From Syntrophomonadaceae bacterium (GTDB lineage Bacteria; Bacillota; PH28-bin88): a stretch of DNA of 64,000 bases. Below the pieces are notes generated by a model that made no database searches, was not told the origin of the DNA, and saw nothing but the letters and a program-made list of their open reading frames with translations. The position numbers were made by a program, and so were the translations under genes. The stretch lies in assembly GCA_018333865.1 (NCBI GenBank), contig JAGXSE010000001.1, positions 155,126-219,125 on the forward strand, in the 5' to 3' direction. Positions 49,977 through 58,898 of this stretch are shown piece by piece (the stretch's first letter is position 1; every line of letters starts with the position of its first letter).

Positions 49977-52406
49977 TTGCGTGTTTCATATAACTGGCTA
50001 AAAGATTATGTTGAACTAGATTTATCGCCTTTGGCACTTGCCAGGGAACTGACCAAGGCCGGAATTGCCGTTGAAGACATAGAAGACTTAGCCCAAGGTC
50101 TAAAGAATGTGGTCGTAGGTAAAGTTTTGGAGATATCTCCTCACCCTAACGCTGACCGGCTCTTAGTGTGCAGCGTGCTTATAGGAGACAATAAGACTTG
50201 CCAAATTGTAACAGGGGCTCCTAATGTGAGAATTGGACAGCTGGTTGCAGTTGCGTTGGATGGAGCCGTTTTATCTGGGAATAAACCTATTCATTCCTGC
50301 AGCTTTAAAGGGGTGCTTTCTGACGGTATGATGTGTTCTGCCCAGGAATTAGGGTTGGATACATCTGGCTTGCCAGAAGCCGAAGCACTGGGAATCATGG
50401 AGATGCCTTCTGGAAGCCTGCCAGGGGAAAGGGCGGCAAAAGTATTAGGCTTGGATGATTGGGTTCTAGTCTTGGAACTAACCCCAAACAGAGCTGATTG
50501 TTTGGCCTTAAAAAATGTAGCTAGAGAAGTAGCTGCGATTACCGGTGCTAAACTACTGGTTCCAGAAGAAAGAACATATAATTTAACCAGGCCAACTCTT
50601 CCAAAGCCGTCGGTATCAATTGAAGCAAAGGATTTATGCGGAAGATATGTAGCTATGGTTATTGAGAATGTCCAAGTGGGTCATTCTCCTGCTTGGTTGC
50701 GGCAGCGTCTGATGGCAGCAGGAATCAGACCGATAAACAATATCGTTGATATTACCAATTATGTCATGCTGGAAACGGGACAGCCCTTGCATGCCTTTGA
50801 TTATGACACTATTGGCCAAAACACCATTATAGTCAGACGGGGAATGGAACATGAAAAAATCATAAGTTTGGATGGTGTTACCAGAAGCATTAAAACGGAT
50901 TTTTTAGTTATTGCCGATGCAGAAAAGCCTGTCGCCATTGCTGGTATTATGGGAGGATTAAATACAGAGATAACGGAATTAACCAGGCATGTGCTTCTGG
51001 AAGCAGCTCATTTTGATAGCATCAACACAAGAAAAACCTCCAGAGCACTCGGTTTGCGGTCAGAGGCATCGTTAAGGTTCGAAAAAGGTGTTGATATAAG
51101 CGGTTGTTTACTTGCAGCTATGCGGGCTGCCCATATGATGGCAGAATTAGCCTCTGGCGAAGTAATGAGAGACTTTGTTGATGAATATGTTTCCCCTGCT
51201 CAAACAGGCAGAATAAATTTACGGGGCCGCAGAGTTAATGAAGTTCTGGGTACTGTTTTATCATTAGAGGAGATCAAAACAATCCTGGAGCGGTTAAATT
51301 TAGTGCCCGAAAAGGTGAGAGAAGGGGAGTTGGTTGTTCTGGTACCTGGTTACCGCCGCGATCTCTCCTTAGAAATAGACTTGATCGAAGAAATAGCCCG
51401 AATTTACGGTTATGACCGGATTCCGACGACCCTTCCTGTTGGAAAGCTTAGAGGTAGTTGTGAAACTATTTCTCAAAAAGTGGAAGAAGTGGCACGGAGA
51501 ACCTTAATCAGCTGCGGGGTTAACGAAGCGATAACCTATAGTTTTATAGATCCGGGATCATTTGATAAATTGATGCTTTCGCCAGACCATGGGTGGCGAA
51601 ATGTGGTTGAGATAAAGAACCCTTTGGGAGAAGAACAAAGCGTGATGCGTTCTACCTTGGTACCGGGATTATTAGATGCCGCATCACGAAATGTCAACAG
51701 GCGAGCTGCTTTAGTAGCTTTATTTGAAGTAGGAAGGGTATATTGTCCAAAAGAAGCCGTTGACGAGCCTTTACCGGAGGAAAAATTAAATGTTGCGGCA
51801 CTGGTATCCGGAAAACTGGATAAATTATGGCAGTATCCTGCGGAGAACCTTGATTTCTTCTATCTAAAAGGAATATTGGAGACTTTATTAAATTCATTCG
51901 CCTTAGGCAATTACCTGCTTACTCCTGCAAAGGAATATCCTTTTTTGCACCCCGGTCGTGCGGCAAATGTTGAATATGAGGGGCAAAACATTGGTTATAT
52001 TGGAGAATTGCATCCCTTCGTGCAAGAAAGCTATAACTTACATGCCAGGACTTGTTTGTTCGAGTTAAATTTAGGATTAGTAAAAACAGAAACTATTGAG
52101 GTAAAGAAATACAGCCCAATTCCAAGGTTTCCTTCTATTAAGCGGGATGTTGCACTGATGGTTTCAGAAGAAACTTCCTCCAGGGAAATAGAGCAGCTGA
52201 TCGCAGAGGCTGGGGGAACATGGCTAAATAGGATTCAGCTATTTGATTTCTATCAAGGAGTTCAAATTAGCGCCGGTAAAAAAAGCTTGGCTTACACCTT
52301 AACTTATCAATCCCATGAGCGTACCCTAACCGATGAAGATGTGAAGTCTATCCATAACCGGGTGATTGAAGAATTGCGTAATAAGTTTGGGGCTGATATC
52401 CGATAA
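49977..52406 (+). CDS. pheT: Phenylalanyl-tRNA synthetase beta subunit
   Basis: An 809-residue PheT with the usual domain string: an EMAP/tRNA-binding domain (HPNADRLLVCSV near residue 57), B3/B4 editing domains, DNA-binding-like B5 (GYRRDLSLEIDLIEEIARIYGYDRIP near 455), a class II-like core and a C-terminal ferredoxin-fold anticodon-binding domain (YSPIPRFPSIKRDVALMV near 716). The TTG start follows GCGGAGGG, 28 bases after pheS. Forms the (alpha-beta)2 enzyme with PheS. Confidence 0.97.
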   Translation: MRVSYNWLKDYVELDLSPLALARELTKAGIAVEDIEDLAQGLKNVVVGKVLEISPHPNADRLLVCSVLIGDNKTCQIVTGAPNVRIGQLVAVALDGAVLSGNKPIHSCSFKGVLSDGMMCSAQELGLDTSGLPEAEALGIMEMPSGSLPGERAAKVLGLDDWVLVLELTPNRADCLALKNVAREVAAITGAKLLVPEERTYNLTRPTLPKPSVSIEAKDLCGRYVAMVIENVQVGHSPAWLRQRLMAAGIRPINNIVDITNYVMLETGQPLHAFDYDTIGQNTIIVRRGMEHEKIISLDGVTRSIKTDFLVIADAEKPVAIAGIMGGLNTEITELTRHVLLEAAHFDSINTRKTSRALGLRSEASLRFEKGVDISGCLLAAMRAAHMMAELASGEVMRDFVDEYVSPAQTGRINLRGRRVNEVLGTVLSLEEIKTILERLNLVPEKVREGELVVLVPGYRRDLSLEIDLIEEIARIYGYDRIPTTLPVGKLRGSCETISQKVEEVARRTLISCGVNEAITYSFIDPGSFDKLMLSPDHGWRNVVEIKNPLGEEQSVMRSTLVPGLLDAASRNVNRRAALVALFEVGRVYCPKEAVDEPLPEEKLNVAALVSGKLDKLWQYPAENLDFFYLKGILETLLNSFALGNYLLTPAKEYPFLHPGRAANVEYEGQNIGYIGELHPFVQESYNLHARTCLFELNLGLVKTETIEVKKYSPIPRFPSIKRDVALMVSEETSSREIEQLIAEAGGTWLNRIQLFDFYQGVQISAGKKSLAYTLTYQSHERTLTDEDVKSIHNRVIEELRNKFGADIR

Positions 52407-52469
52407 TTTGGCAGGATTCCCGTTTATTTTCGCGAAAGATATAGTAATCGCGTAGAGGGGGTCCTTCAG

Positions 52470-52745
52470 TTGTCGAATAAAGATAATAAAGAACAAATTT
52501 CAAGGGTGGCAGTTAATATCTTTGATCAGGAATATGTTCTAAAAGGTCCGGAGCCTCCTCAGTATTTAGAGAACCTTGCAAAACTAGTAGATAGAAAGAT
52601 GAAAGAGGTTCAGCACAAGAATCCGTCGTTATCACAATTTAAGGTGGCTGTTATAACGGCACTGCATTTAGCTGATGAAATTGCTAAAATAAAAGCCGAG
52701 TATGAAACATTGATCCAGCTAATTGAGGAAGAAAAAAAAGTATAA
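52470..52745 (+). CDS. zapA: Cell division protein ZapA
   Basis: A 91-residue protein with the ZapA pattern SRVAVNIFDQEYVLKGPEPPQYLENLAKLVDRKMKEV followed by a C-terminal coiled coil (ALHLADEIAKIKAEYETLIQLIEEE). ZapA cross-links FtsZ filaments at the division ring. The TTG start follows AGAGGGGG. The position after pheT is conserved in Firmicutes. A terminator follows. Confidence 0.9.
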   Translation: MSNKDNKEQISRVAVNIFDQEYVLKGPEPPQYLENLAKLVDRKMKEVQHKNPSLSQFKVAVITALHLADEIAKIKAEYETLIQLIEEEKKV

Positions 52746-52750
52746 TAATA

Positions 52751-52773
52751 AAACGCCTTGCGGGGCGTTTTTA
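52751..52773 (+). terminator. Terminator after zapA
   Basis: AAACGCC pairs with GGCGTTT around TTGCGG, followed by TTA. Confidence 0.8.
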
Positions 52774-52826
52774 CCTTTTCCTTTTGGGAAAGATTATAAA
52801 GATAGATTGAAGAAGGAGGAGTTTCT

Positions 52827-53780
52827 TTGCGGTTAAATGCCCTTTATCTTATGGCAATAATGCTTGGAATTAAATCCGATCCCAGGGGTGAGGATGCGAT
52901 TAAAAATCTTCTTGCTGAGCAGCAAAAAAAGTATAATGATATGCCAGAAAAAGAAAAGTCTGATTATGATCTGGAAGAACTTCGAAACCCGTATGCTGAC
53001 ACCAGAATTCTGTTTGGAGATGAGGAGCTTGAGGTAAAGAAAGTGCTTGCAGGCATAGATGTAGAAGTGGCAGAACTACTACTCGCCGATCGGTTAAGGG
53101 AAAAGAACGTCCATTTTGATGTGGTAATCGGGCATCATCCCGAGGGAACTGCTTTGGCTAGCCTTTATAAAGTAATGCATTTACAGGAGGATATTTTGGC
53201 CGGGTTAGGGGTACCAATTAATCTGGCGGAGGGTTTGCTGTCTGGTCGGATTTCCGAGGTTCGACGGGGTTTGATGCCCGTCAATCATAATCGAAGTGTC
53301 GATGCTGCAAGGATTTTAAATATTCCCTATATGTGTGTGCATACCCCGACAGACAACCTGGTTGCTCAGTTCCTGCGAGATTTTCTTAATGAGGCGGAAA
53401 CCAGGACTATTGGCAAGATAGTTGATATCCTAAAAACAATCCCCGAATTTAAGGCGGCCCAAACAATAAATGCTGGTCCGAGTATTGTTGTTGGCTCTGC
53501 TGAAAAGCGCTCAGGGAGATTATTTGTCGATATGACCGGAGGGACCGGAGGCCCAGAGGCCATGTATGAAAAGCTTGCACAAGCCGGGGTAGGAACAGTA
53601 ATTGTGATGCATATAACGGATAAACATCGCAAAGAAGCTGAAAAACACCATGTAAACGTAATAAATGCCGGCCATATCGCCAGCGACTCCCTTGGTATGA
53701 ATTTATTTCTGGATGAAATTGAAAAAGCAGGGATCGAAGTTGATGTTTTTGCTGGATTAATTCGTCATAAGAGAGTCTAA
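52827..53780 (+). CDS. NIF3-like family protein
   Basis: A 317-residue protein with features of the NIF3 (NGG1-interacting factor 3) metal-binding fold: VVIGHHPEG near residue 103, VHTPTDN near 173 and the C-terminal INAGHIASDSLGMNLF near 277, each offering His/Asp/Glu ligands for a dinuclear metal site. The N-terminal 85 residues (KSDPRGEDAIKNLLAEQQKKYNDM) are a helical extension not typical of the shortest members. Related proteins are annotated as GTP cyclohydrolase-like or hydrolases without firm evidence. The TTG start follows AGAAGGAGGAG. Confidence 0.75.
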   Translation: MRLNALYLMAIMLGIKSDPRGEDAIKNLLAEQQKKYNDMPEKEKSDYDLEELRNPYADTRILFGDEELEVKKVLAGIDVEVAELLLADRLREKNVHFDVVIGHHPEGTALASLYKVMHLQEDILAGLGVPINLAEGLLSGRISEVRRGLMPVNHNRSVDAARILNIPYMCVHTPTDNLVAQFLRDFLNEAETRTIGKIVDILKTIPEFKAAQTINAGPSIVVGSAEKRSGRLFVDMTGGTGGPEAMYEKLAQAGVGTVIVMHITDKHRKEAEKHHVNVINAGHIASDSLGMNLFLDEIEKAGIEVDVFAGLIRHKRV

Positions 53781-53828
53781 ATTATTGGACTTCATAATAT
53801 ACTGCTTTTCTTTCAAGGGGGTACGTTT

Positions 53829-56363
53829 GTGAAAGGACCTGAATTGCTGGCACCTGCGGGGAGTATGGAGGCCCTTGTCGCGGCTGTTAATAGTGGCGCT
53901 AATGCTGTTTATCTCGGTGGGCGCCAGTTTAGCGCCAGGCATAGCGCTGCTAATTTCGATGATCGCGAGATCGAGGAAGCTATCGCATTTGCTCATCGGA
54001 AGGGAGTCATGGTATATGTAGCTGTTAACACCTTGCTGGGCAATAATGAGATAGAAGCAGCTCTGAAATATTTGTCTTTTCTGCATCGCATCGGCGCCGA
54101 TGCTGTTATTGTTCAGGATCTAGGTCTAGTCCATGCTGCACGTCAACTCCTGCCACGCCTGGTTCTGCATGGGAGTACCCAGATGACAATCCACAATCCT
54201 GAAGGAGCTAAGTTCTTGGAACGGCAGGGGTTGGATCGGGTTGTCCTTGCAAGAGAACTTTCTTTGGCGCAAATAAAAGAGATAGGGTTAAGGAGTGCGA
54301 TAGGCTTAGAAATCTTTATTCACGGGGCTTTATGTATATGCTATTCCGGACAGTGTTTGATGAGCAGTTTTATCGGCGGAAGGAGCGGTAACAGAGGCCG
54401 TTGCGCCCAACCCTGCCGCTTGCCCTACAGTTTGGTGGAACGTCAAACAGGAGAACAATTTTCAGATAACCTCCATCTTTTAAGTACGAAAGACCTGTGT
54501 TTAATTGAGCTGCTGCCAGAAATAATCTCATCCGGAGTTGTATCCTTTAAAATAGAGGGGCGAATGAAACGGCCAGAGTATGTTGCCACTGTTGTGCGCA
54601 TCTACCGGGGAGCAATTGACAGGTTTCTTACTGATCCCGAAAAGTTTATGGTTACTGAGGGAGAAAAAAAGGATTTAGCCCAAATCTTTAATCGGGATTT
54701 TACTACTGGCTATCTATACGGAAATCCTGGAAAAGAATTAATGGGTTATGCAAGGCCAAATAACCGGGGCATTTTTTTAGGCCGTATAGTCGGGATTGAT
54801 GACTTGGGATGGGCTAAAGTTAAATTAGGTGAAGGCTTGGCATTGGGTGATGGTATTGAGGTGTGGATTTCAAAAGGCGGAAGAATCGGATTCACGGTAG
54901 AAGCCATAAGTAGGGACCGAAAGAGGATTGAAGGTGCTGCTGCAGGAGAGACTGTTGAAATTAGAATTCCGGAAGAGGTTAGATTTGGTGACCGTCTGTT
55001 TAAAACCTATGATGTCCGCTTAATGGCTCAAGCCCAGGAAGCAATTGGCCTTCCTGGGGCCGAAGGTAAAATACCAGTAACTGCTTGGGTTACAATATCC
55101 GAAGGAAAACCCATGACAATAACAATTAAAGATCAGGATGGTTTTGTCGGGGAAGGCCGTTCAGATTTTAAGGCTGAAGTTGCAGAAAAAAGGCCCCTCA
55201 CTTTTGAAGTTTTAAAAGAACAGATGTCGCGCCTTGGCAATACCCCATTCATGCTAGAGAAATTAGAAGCAGAAATAAATGGTTCCTTAATGGTTCCTCT
55301 AAGCGAAATAAATGCAACACGAAGGATGGCGATTGAAAACCTGCTGGAAAACAGGACAAAAGGCACTTCCTCAAAGGTGATTTCTTTTAGTGATTATAGC
55401 AAATTGGTAGATAGCCTTTTTGATGCCGTTAGACAAGTTAAGAAGCCAAATAAGAAGCAGAAAACAAGGTTGTCAGTTTTGGTTGGGGATTATGCTTCAG
55501 CTCTGGCAGCTATTTCTGCAGGAGCGGATCAGCTATTTGTCGGCCGGGAAGTTTTTCGCGGAAACCGCCTGATTCCCAGGGAGATCGGGAAACTAATTAA
55601 TTTGGGCGCTGAGAAGGACTGCCAGCTTGTTTTAGCAACACCAAGGATTTGGACAGACGAACAGCAAAGTGATGTTTTATATATTGCCCAGCTGGCACTA
55701 GAGGCAGGAGCAGCGGGTGTCCTTGCGGCTAATCTGGGAACTGTTGAGCTAATAAATAGAAATAAATTTGAAATCCCGTTATATGCTGACTTTTCATTAA
55801 ATCTGTTTAATGACTTATCCTGTACTTTTCTGTCTCTACATGGTTTTTCTCAATTAGCCCTATCGTCTGAACTCAATTTTAATCAGATTTCCCAGATGCG
55901 GAGTTTGCATAAGATTAATCTGGAGTGCATAGTACACGGCAATTTTCCGTTGATGGTTACTGAGCATTGTGTCCCGGGATCGATCAGTGGCAGTAATTGT
56001 GCTGGAGTGGGTCCGGCGGATTTTTGCACCACAGGCTGTTATGGTCTTAAGGATAGGATGAAATTTGTTTTTCCGATTGAAACAGATCAATACTGCCGTA
56101 TGTATCTATACAATTCCAAAGATCTTTGTCTGGTTGAACACCTTTCTTCTTTTTTAGATCTTGGCCTCAATTCCTTAAGAATAGAGGCGGGGAATCGGGA
56201 TGCTGTTTATGTTGGTGGTGTAGTTAGATTATACAGGGAAGCTCTGGACAGGGCTACGGAGGGATTAAAAGATGAAAGGTTTTTTGCCCAAATAAAGGAG
56301 CGCCTAGCTAAGTTTAGTCCGGAGGGATTTACCAAAGGCCATTATTTTCGCGGAGTGTTATAA
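53829..56363 (+). CDS. Peptidase U32 family protein (RlhA/TrhP-like)
   Basis: An 844-residue protein of the U32 family. Residues 1-290 form a U32 barrel (LLAPAGSMEALVAAVNSGANAVYLGG) with the signature EIFIHGALCICYSGQCLMSSFIGGRSGNRGRCAQPCRLPY. A middle DUF3656-type beta domain and a second barrel-like half with EHCVPGSISGSNC and CTTGCYGLKDRM cysteines follow. Several U32 proteins are RNA hydroxylation factors (RlhA for 23S rRNA C2501, TrhP for tRNA uridine-34) rather than proteases; this long form is closest in layout to RlhA. The GTG start follows CAAGGGGG. Confidence 0.85.
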   Translation: MKGPELLAPAGSMEALVAAVNSGANAVYLGGRQFSARHSAANFDDREIEEAIAFAHRKGVMVYVAVNTLLGNNEIEAALKYLSFLHRIGADAVIVQDLGLVHAARQLLPRLVLHGSTQMTIHNPEGAKFLERQGLDRVVLARELSLAQIKEIGLRSAIGLEIFIHGALCICYSGQCLMSSFIGGRSGNRGRCAQPCRLPYSLVERQTGEQFSDNLHLLSTKDLCLIELLPEIISSGVVSFKIEGRMKRPEYVATVVRIYRGAIDRFLTDPEKFMVTEGEKKDLAQIFNRDFTTGYLYGNPGKELMGYARPNNRGIFLGRIVGIDDLGWAKVKLGEGLALGDGIEVWISKGGRIGFTVEAISRDRKRIEGAAAGETVEIRIPEEVRFGDRLFKTYDVRLMAQAQEAIGLPGAEGKIPVTAWVTISEGKPMTITIKDQDGFVGEGRSDFKAEVAEKRPLTFEVLKEQMSRLGNTPFMLEKLEAEINGSLMVPLSEINATRRMAIENLLENRTKGTSSKVISFSDYSKLVDSLFDAVRQVKKPNKKQKTRLSVLVGDYASALAAISAGADQLFVGREVFRGNRLIPREIGKLINLGAEKDCQLVLATPRIWTDEQQSDVLYIAQLALEAGAAGVLAANLGTVELINRNKFEIPLYADFSLNLFNDLSCTFLSLHGFSQLALSSELNFNQISQMRSLHKINLECIVHGNFPLMVTEHCVPGSISGSNCAGVGPADFCTTGCYGLKDRMKFVFPIETDQYCRMYLYNSKDLCLVEHLSSFLDLGLNSLRIEAGNRDAVYVGGVVRLYREALDRATEGLKDERFFAQIKERLAKFSPEGFTKGHYFRGVL

Positions 56364-56470
56364 GGAACGGGGACACACCGCTTAATAAGGAACGGGGACA
56401 CACCTGCTGAAGTCTGGGTCTGTCTTTGGGGACAGGAATGTCCCCTCAAATCTGAACGCGGAATGTCCCC
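56362..56470. repeat. GGGGACA short repeats and palindromes between U32 gene and mutS2
   Basis: AAGGAACGGGGACACACC occurs twice (56362-56379 and 56387-56404). A palindrome GGGGACAGGAATGTCCCC follows at 56429-56446, and GAATGTCCCC again at 56461-56470. The cluster fills the whole intergenic space and resembles REP-like or transposon-end sequences. Confidence 0.75.
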
Positions 56471-56485
56471 AATAGGGGTGAGATT

Positions 56486-58849
56486 ATGAAGAGTTTTGAG
56501 CGTCTTGCAAAAAAACTTGAATTGGATAAAGTATTCGAGCAACTAAAAACACGCTGCTCTTCCGTTTATGGAGCAGAGCTAATCGACAAATTGCAGCCCA
56601 CCACTAATTTAGACGAAGCTTTACGCTGGCAGCAGGAAACAAGTGAAGCGAGGGAGATATGGCGCCTCTATCCTCTGATCCCATTAGGAGGCATAAGGAA
56701 TATCAATGGGTTTGTCGAGAGGGCTAAAATTAATAGCTGCCTGGAGGCACATGAATTATTAGCTGTGTTAGACACTCTTGCTTCAGCCAGGCGGCTGAAG
56801 GCTTTTTGTGTTGGGCTAGAGGGGAATTATCCTCTTATTAAGTATAATGCAAATGAAATCCATGTATTTCGTCGCATTGAGGAGGAAATCGAATTTGCCG
56901 TAAAAGATGATGGCAGCCTGTATGACCATGCTTCCGTTGAGCTCAACCGAATCAGGAAACAAATAAAGCAACTCCATGGGCGAATAAAAGATAAGCTGGA
57001 AAGTATTATCAAATCCCCGGAAACTCAGAAGATACTTCAAGAAGTCTTAATCACCGTTAGAGGTGACCGCTATGTGGTTCCGGTAAAAATAGAGTGCCGA
57101 TCCCAGTTTCCAGGGCTTGTTCATGACCAGTCAGCCAGCGGCGCAACATTATTTATGGAGCCTATGGCAGTTGTTGAATTAAATAACGAATTGCGGCGTG
57201 AAGCAGCAGCAGAAAAGCGGGAGATAGAATTAATTCTGCAGCGCTTAACCCGGAATATTGGATTAGAAGCGGATAATATTCAGTTAACTATAAAAGCGCT
57301 AGCTCAATTGGACTTCATCTTTGCCAAAAGCCGGCTAAGTGTTGATCTGGATGGAGTGGAACCCGGGCTAAACTGTAATGGTGTCATATCAATTCGCCAG
57401 GGGCGGCACCCATTGCTGAAGGGGAAAATAGTGCCAATAACCCTAAAACTAGGACTTGACTACGAGGCGTTAGTGATAACCGGCCCTAATACCGGTGGCA
57501 AAACTGTAACCCTAAAAACTGTTGGACTTTTTACTTTAATGGCACAATGTGGTCTCCATGTTCCCGCAGATGTTGGAACGGATTTAGCCGTTTTTGAGCA
57601 GGTTTTTGTGGACATCGGGGATGAGCAAAGCATTGAACAATCATTAAGTACGTTTTCTTCTCATATGGCCAATATAGTAGAAGTCTCCAAGCTGGTTGAT
57701 CATAAATCCATGGTTTTGCTGGATGAGTTAGGAGCCGGAACTGACCCGGCCGAGGGGGCTGCTTTAGCTGTAGCTATTTTAAACTTCTTGCTGGAGCGGA
57801 AAGCAAAGATTATTGCGACTACCCACTATGGCCAGCTTAAGGCTTATGCCTATAGCACTCCTGGAGTACAAAACGCCAGTGTTGAGTTCGATATTGAAAC
57901 ATTACAGCCAACCTATCGCTTGTTGATTGGGCTGCCTGGAAGAAGTAATGCTTTTGAAATAGCTCAACGGCTAGGCCTGCCAGAGGAAATTGCGGCCGAA
58001 GCCAGGGATTTTTCCAGGAAAAACGACACGGAAATTGCCGAGCTTATTCAGCGTTTAGCTGAAACCAGGCATAAAGCAGAGGTGGAAAAACAAGAATCCG
58101 AAAAAATCAGGCAAGAGCTTACTAAAGAATTTGCCACCCTGCAGGAGGAAAGAGCTAACCTAAAGCTTGCGCAAAAGGATATCATGCAAAAAGCTAAAGA
58201 AAAGGCCGGAGAAATTATCCGCCAAGCTCGAAAGGATACTGAAGAAGTAGTTGCAGAATTACGGGCAAGGGTACGCCGTGAAGGACAAATAGCTTATGAA
58301 GAAGCTATCAGGGAAACAAGAGACAAAATAAAAAAATCGGAGGAACAATTGCATCAGTTGCTTCCGGAAGACCCAATTGAACACGGTTCAGTTGAAGTTC
58401 GGGTGGGAGATGTTGTGTTCATTCCGAGGTTAGGCCTAAAGGCAACTGTATTAACTGAGCCAAACCCGCAGGGCGAAATAATGGTCCAGGCGGGGATCAT
58501 GAAGGTTAATGTGAAAGCTTTAGAGATCAAGAAGACTCAGCCTGAAAAGGTCAGGTTTGAATCAAGAAGCACGGTCAGGGTTGACCTGCAAAAGATCAAG
58601 GATCTGCCATTGGAGATTGATTTGCGGGGTACTAAGGTTGAGGAAGCATTGAGTGCGATTGACAAGTACTTGGATGATGCCTATTTGACAGGAGTCCCAG
58701 CAGTTACTATTATCCATGGTAAGGGAACAGGCGCCCTGAGAGTTGCCATCACGGATTTTGTAAAAGGCCACCCGCAAGTTCAAGCTTCCCGGCTCGGTTC
58801 TCCTGGTGAGGGGGGAGCAGGTGTTACTGTGGTAGAGTTACGCAAATAA
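56486..58849 (+). CDS. mutS2: Endonuclease MutS2
   Basis: A 787-residue MutS2. A coiled-coil clamp region (residues about 130-290) precedes the ATPase core: Walker A GPNTGGKT near residue 333, Walker B MVLLDELGAGTDPAEG near 408 and ATTHYGQLKAYAY near 443. A second long coiled coil (residues about 510-620) leads to the C-terminal Smr nuclease domain (LEIDLRGTKVEEALSAIDKYL, IIHGKGTGALR). MutS2 acts on recombination intermediates and, in B. subtilis, on collided ribosomes. The ribosome binding site AGGGGTGAG lies right after the repeat cluster. Confidence 0.95.
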   Translation: MKSFERLAKKLELDKVFEQLKTRCSSVYGAELIDKLQPTTNLDEALRWQQETSEAREIWRLYPLIPLGGIRNINGFVERAKINSCLEAHELLAVLDTLASARRLKAFCVGLEGNYPLIKYNANEIHVFRRIEEEIEFAVKDDGSLYDHASVELNRIRKQIKQLHGRIKDKLESIIKSPETQKILQEVLITVRGDRYVVPVKIECRSQFPGLVHDQSASGATLFMEPMAVVELNNELRREAAAEKREIELILQRLTRNIGLEADNIQLTIKALAQLDFIFAKSRLSVDLDGVEPGLNCNGVISIRQGRHPLLKGKIVPITLKLGLDYEALVITGPNTGGKTVTLKTVGLFTLMAQCGLHVPADVGTDLAVFEQVFVDIGDEQSIEQSLSTFSSHMANIVEVSKLVDHKSMVLLDELGAGTDPAEGAALAVAILNFLLERKAKIIATTHYGQLKAYAYSTPGVQNASVEFDIETLQPTYRLLIGLPGRSNAFEIAQRLGLPEEIAAEARDFSRKNDTEIAELIQRLAETRHKAEVEKQESEKIRQELTKEFATLQEERANLKLAQKDIMQKAKEKAGEIIRQARKDTEEVVAELRARVRREGQIAYEEAIRETRDKIKKSEEQLHQLLPEDPIEHGSVEVRVGDVVFIPRLGLKATVLTEPNPQGEIMVQAGIMKVNVKALEIKKTQPEKVRFESRSTVRVDLQKIKDLPLEIDLRGTKVEEALSAIDKYLDDAYLTGVPAVTIIHGKGTGALRVAITDFVKGHPQVQASRLGSPGEGGAGVTVVELRK

Positions 58850-58891
58850 AAAGCAACGCTCCTTAATAATTTAAGGAGCGTTGCTTTTTTT
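58848..58891. terminator. Bidirectional terminator between mutS2 and the PBP gene
   Basis: AAAGCAACGCTCCTTAA pairs perfectly with TTAAGGAGCGTTGCTTT, with A and T tracts on the two sides, between convergent genes. Confidence 0.93.
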
Positions 58892-58898
58892 GCATAAC

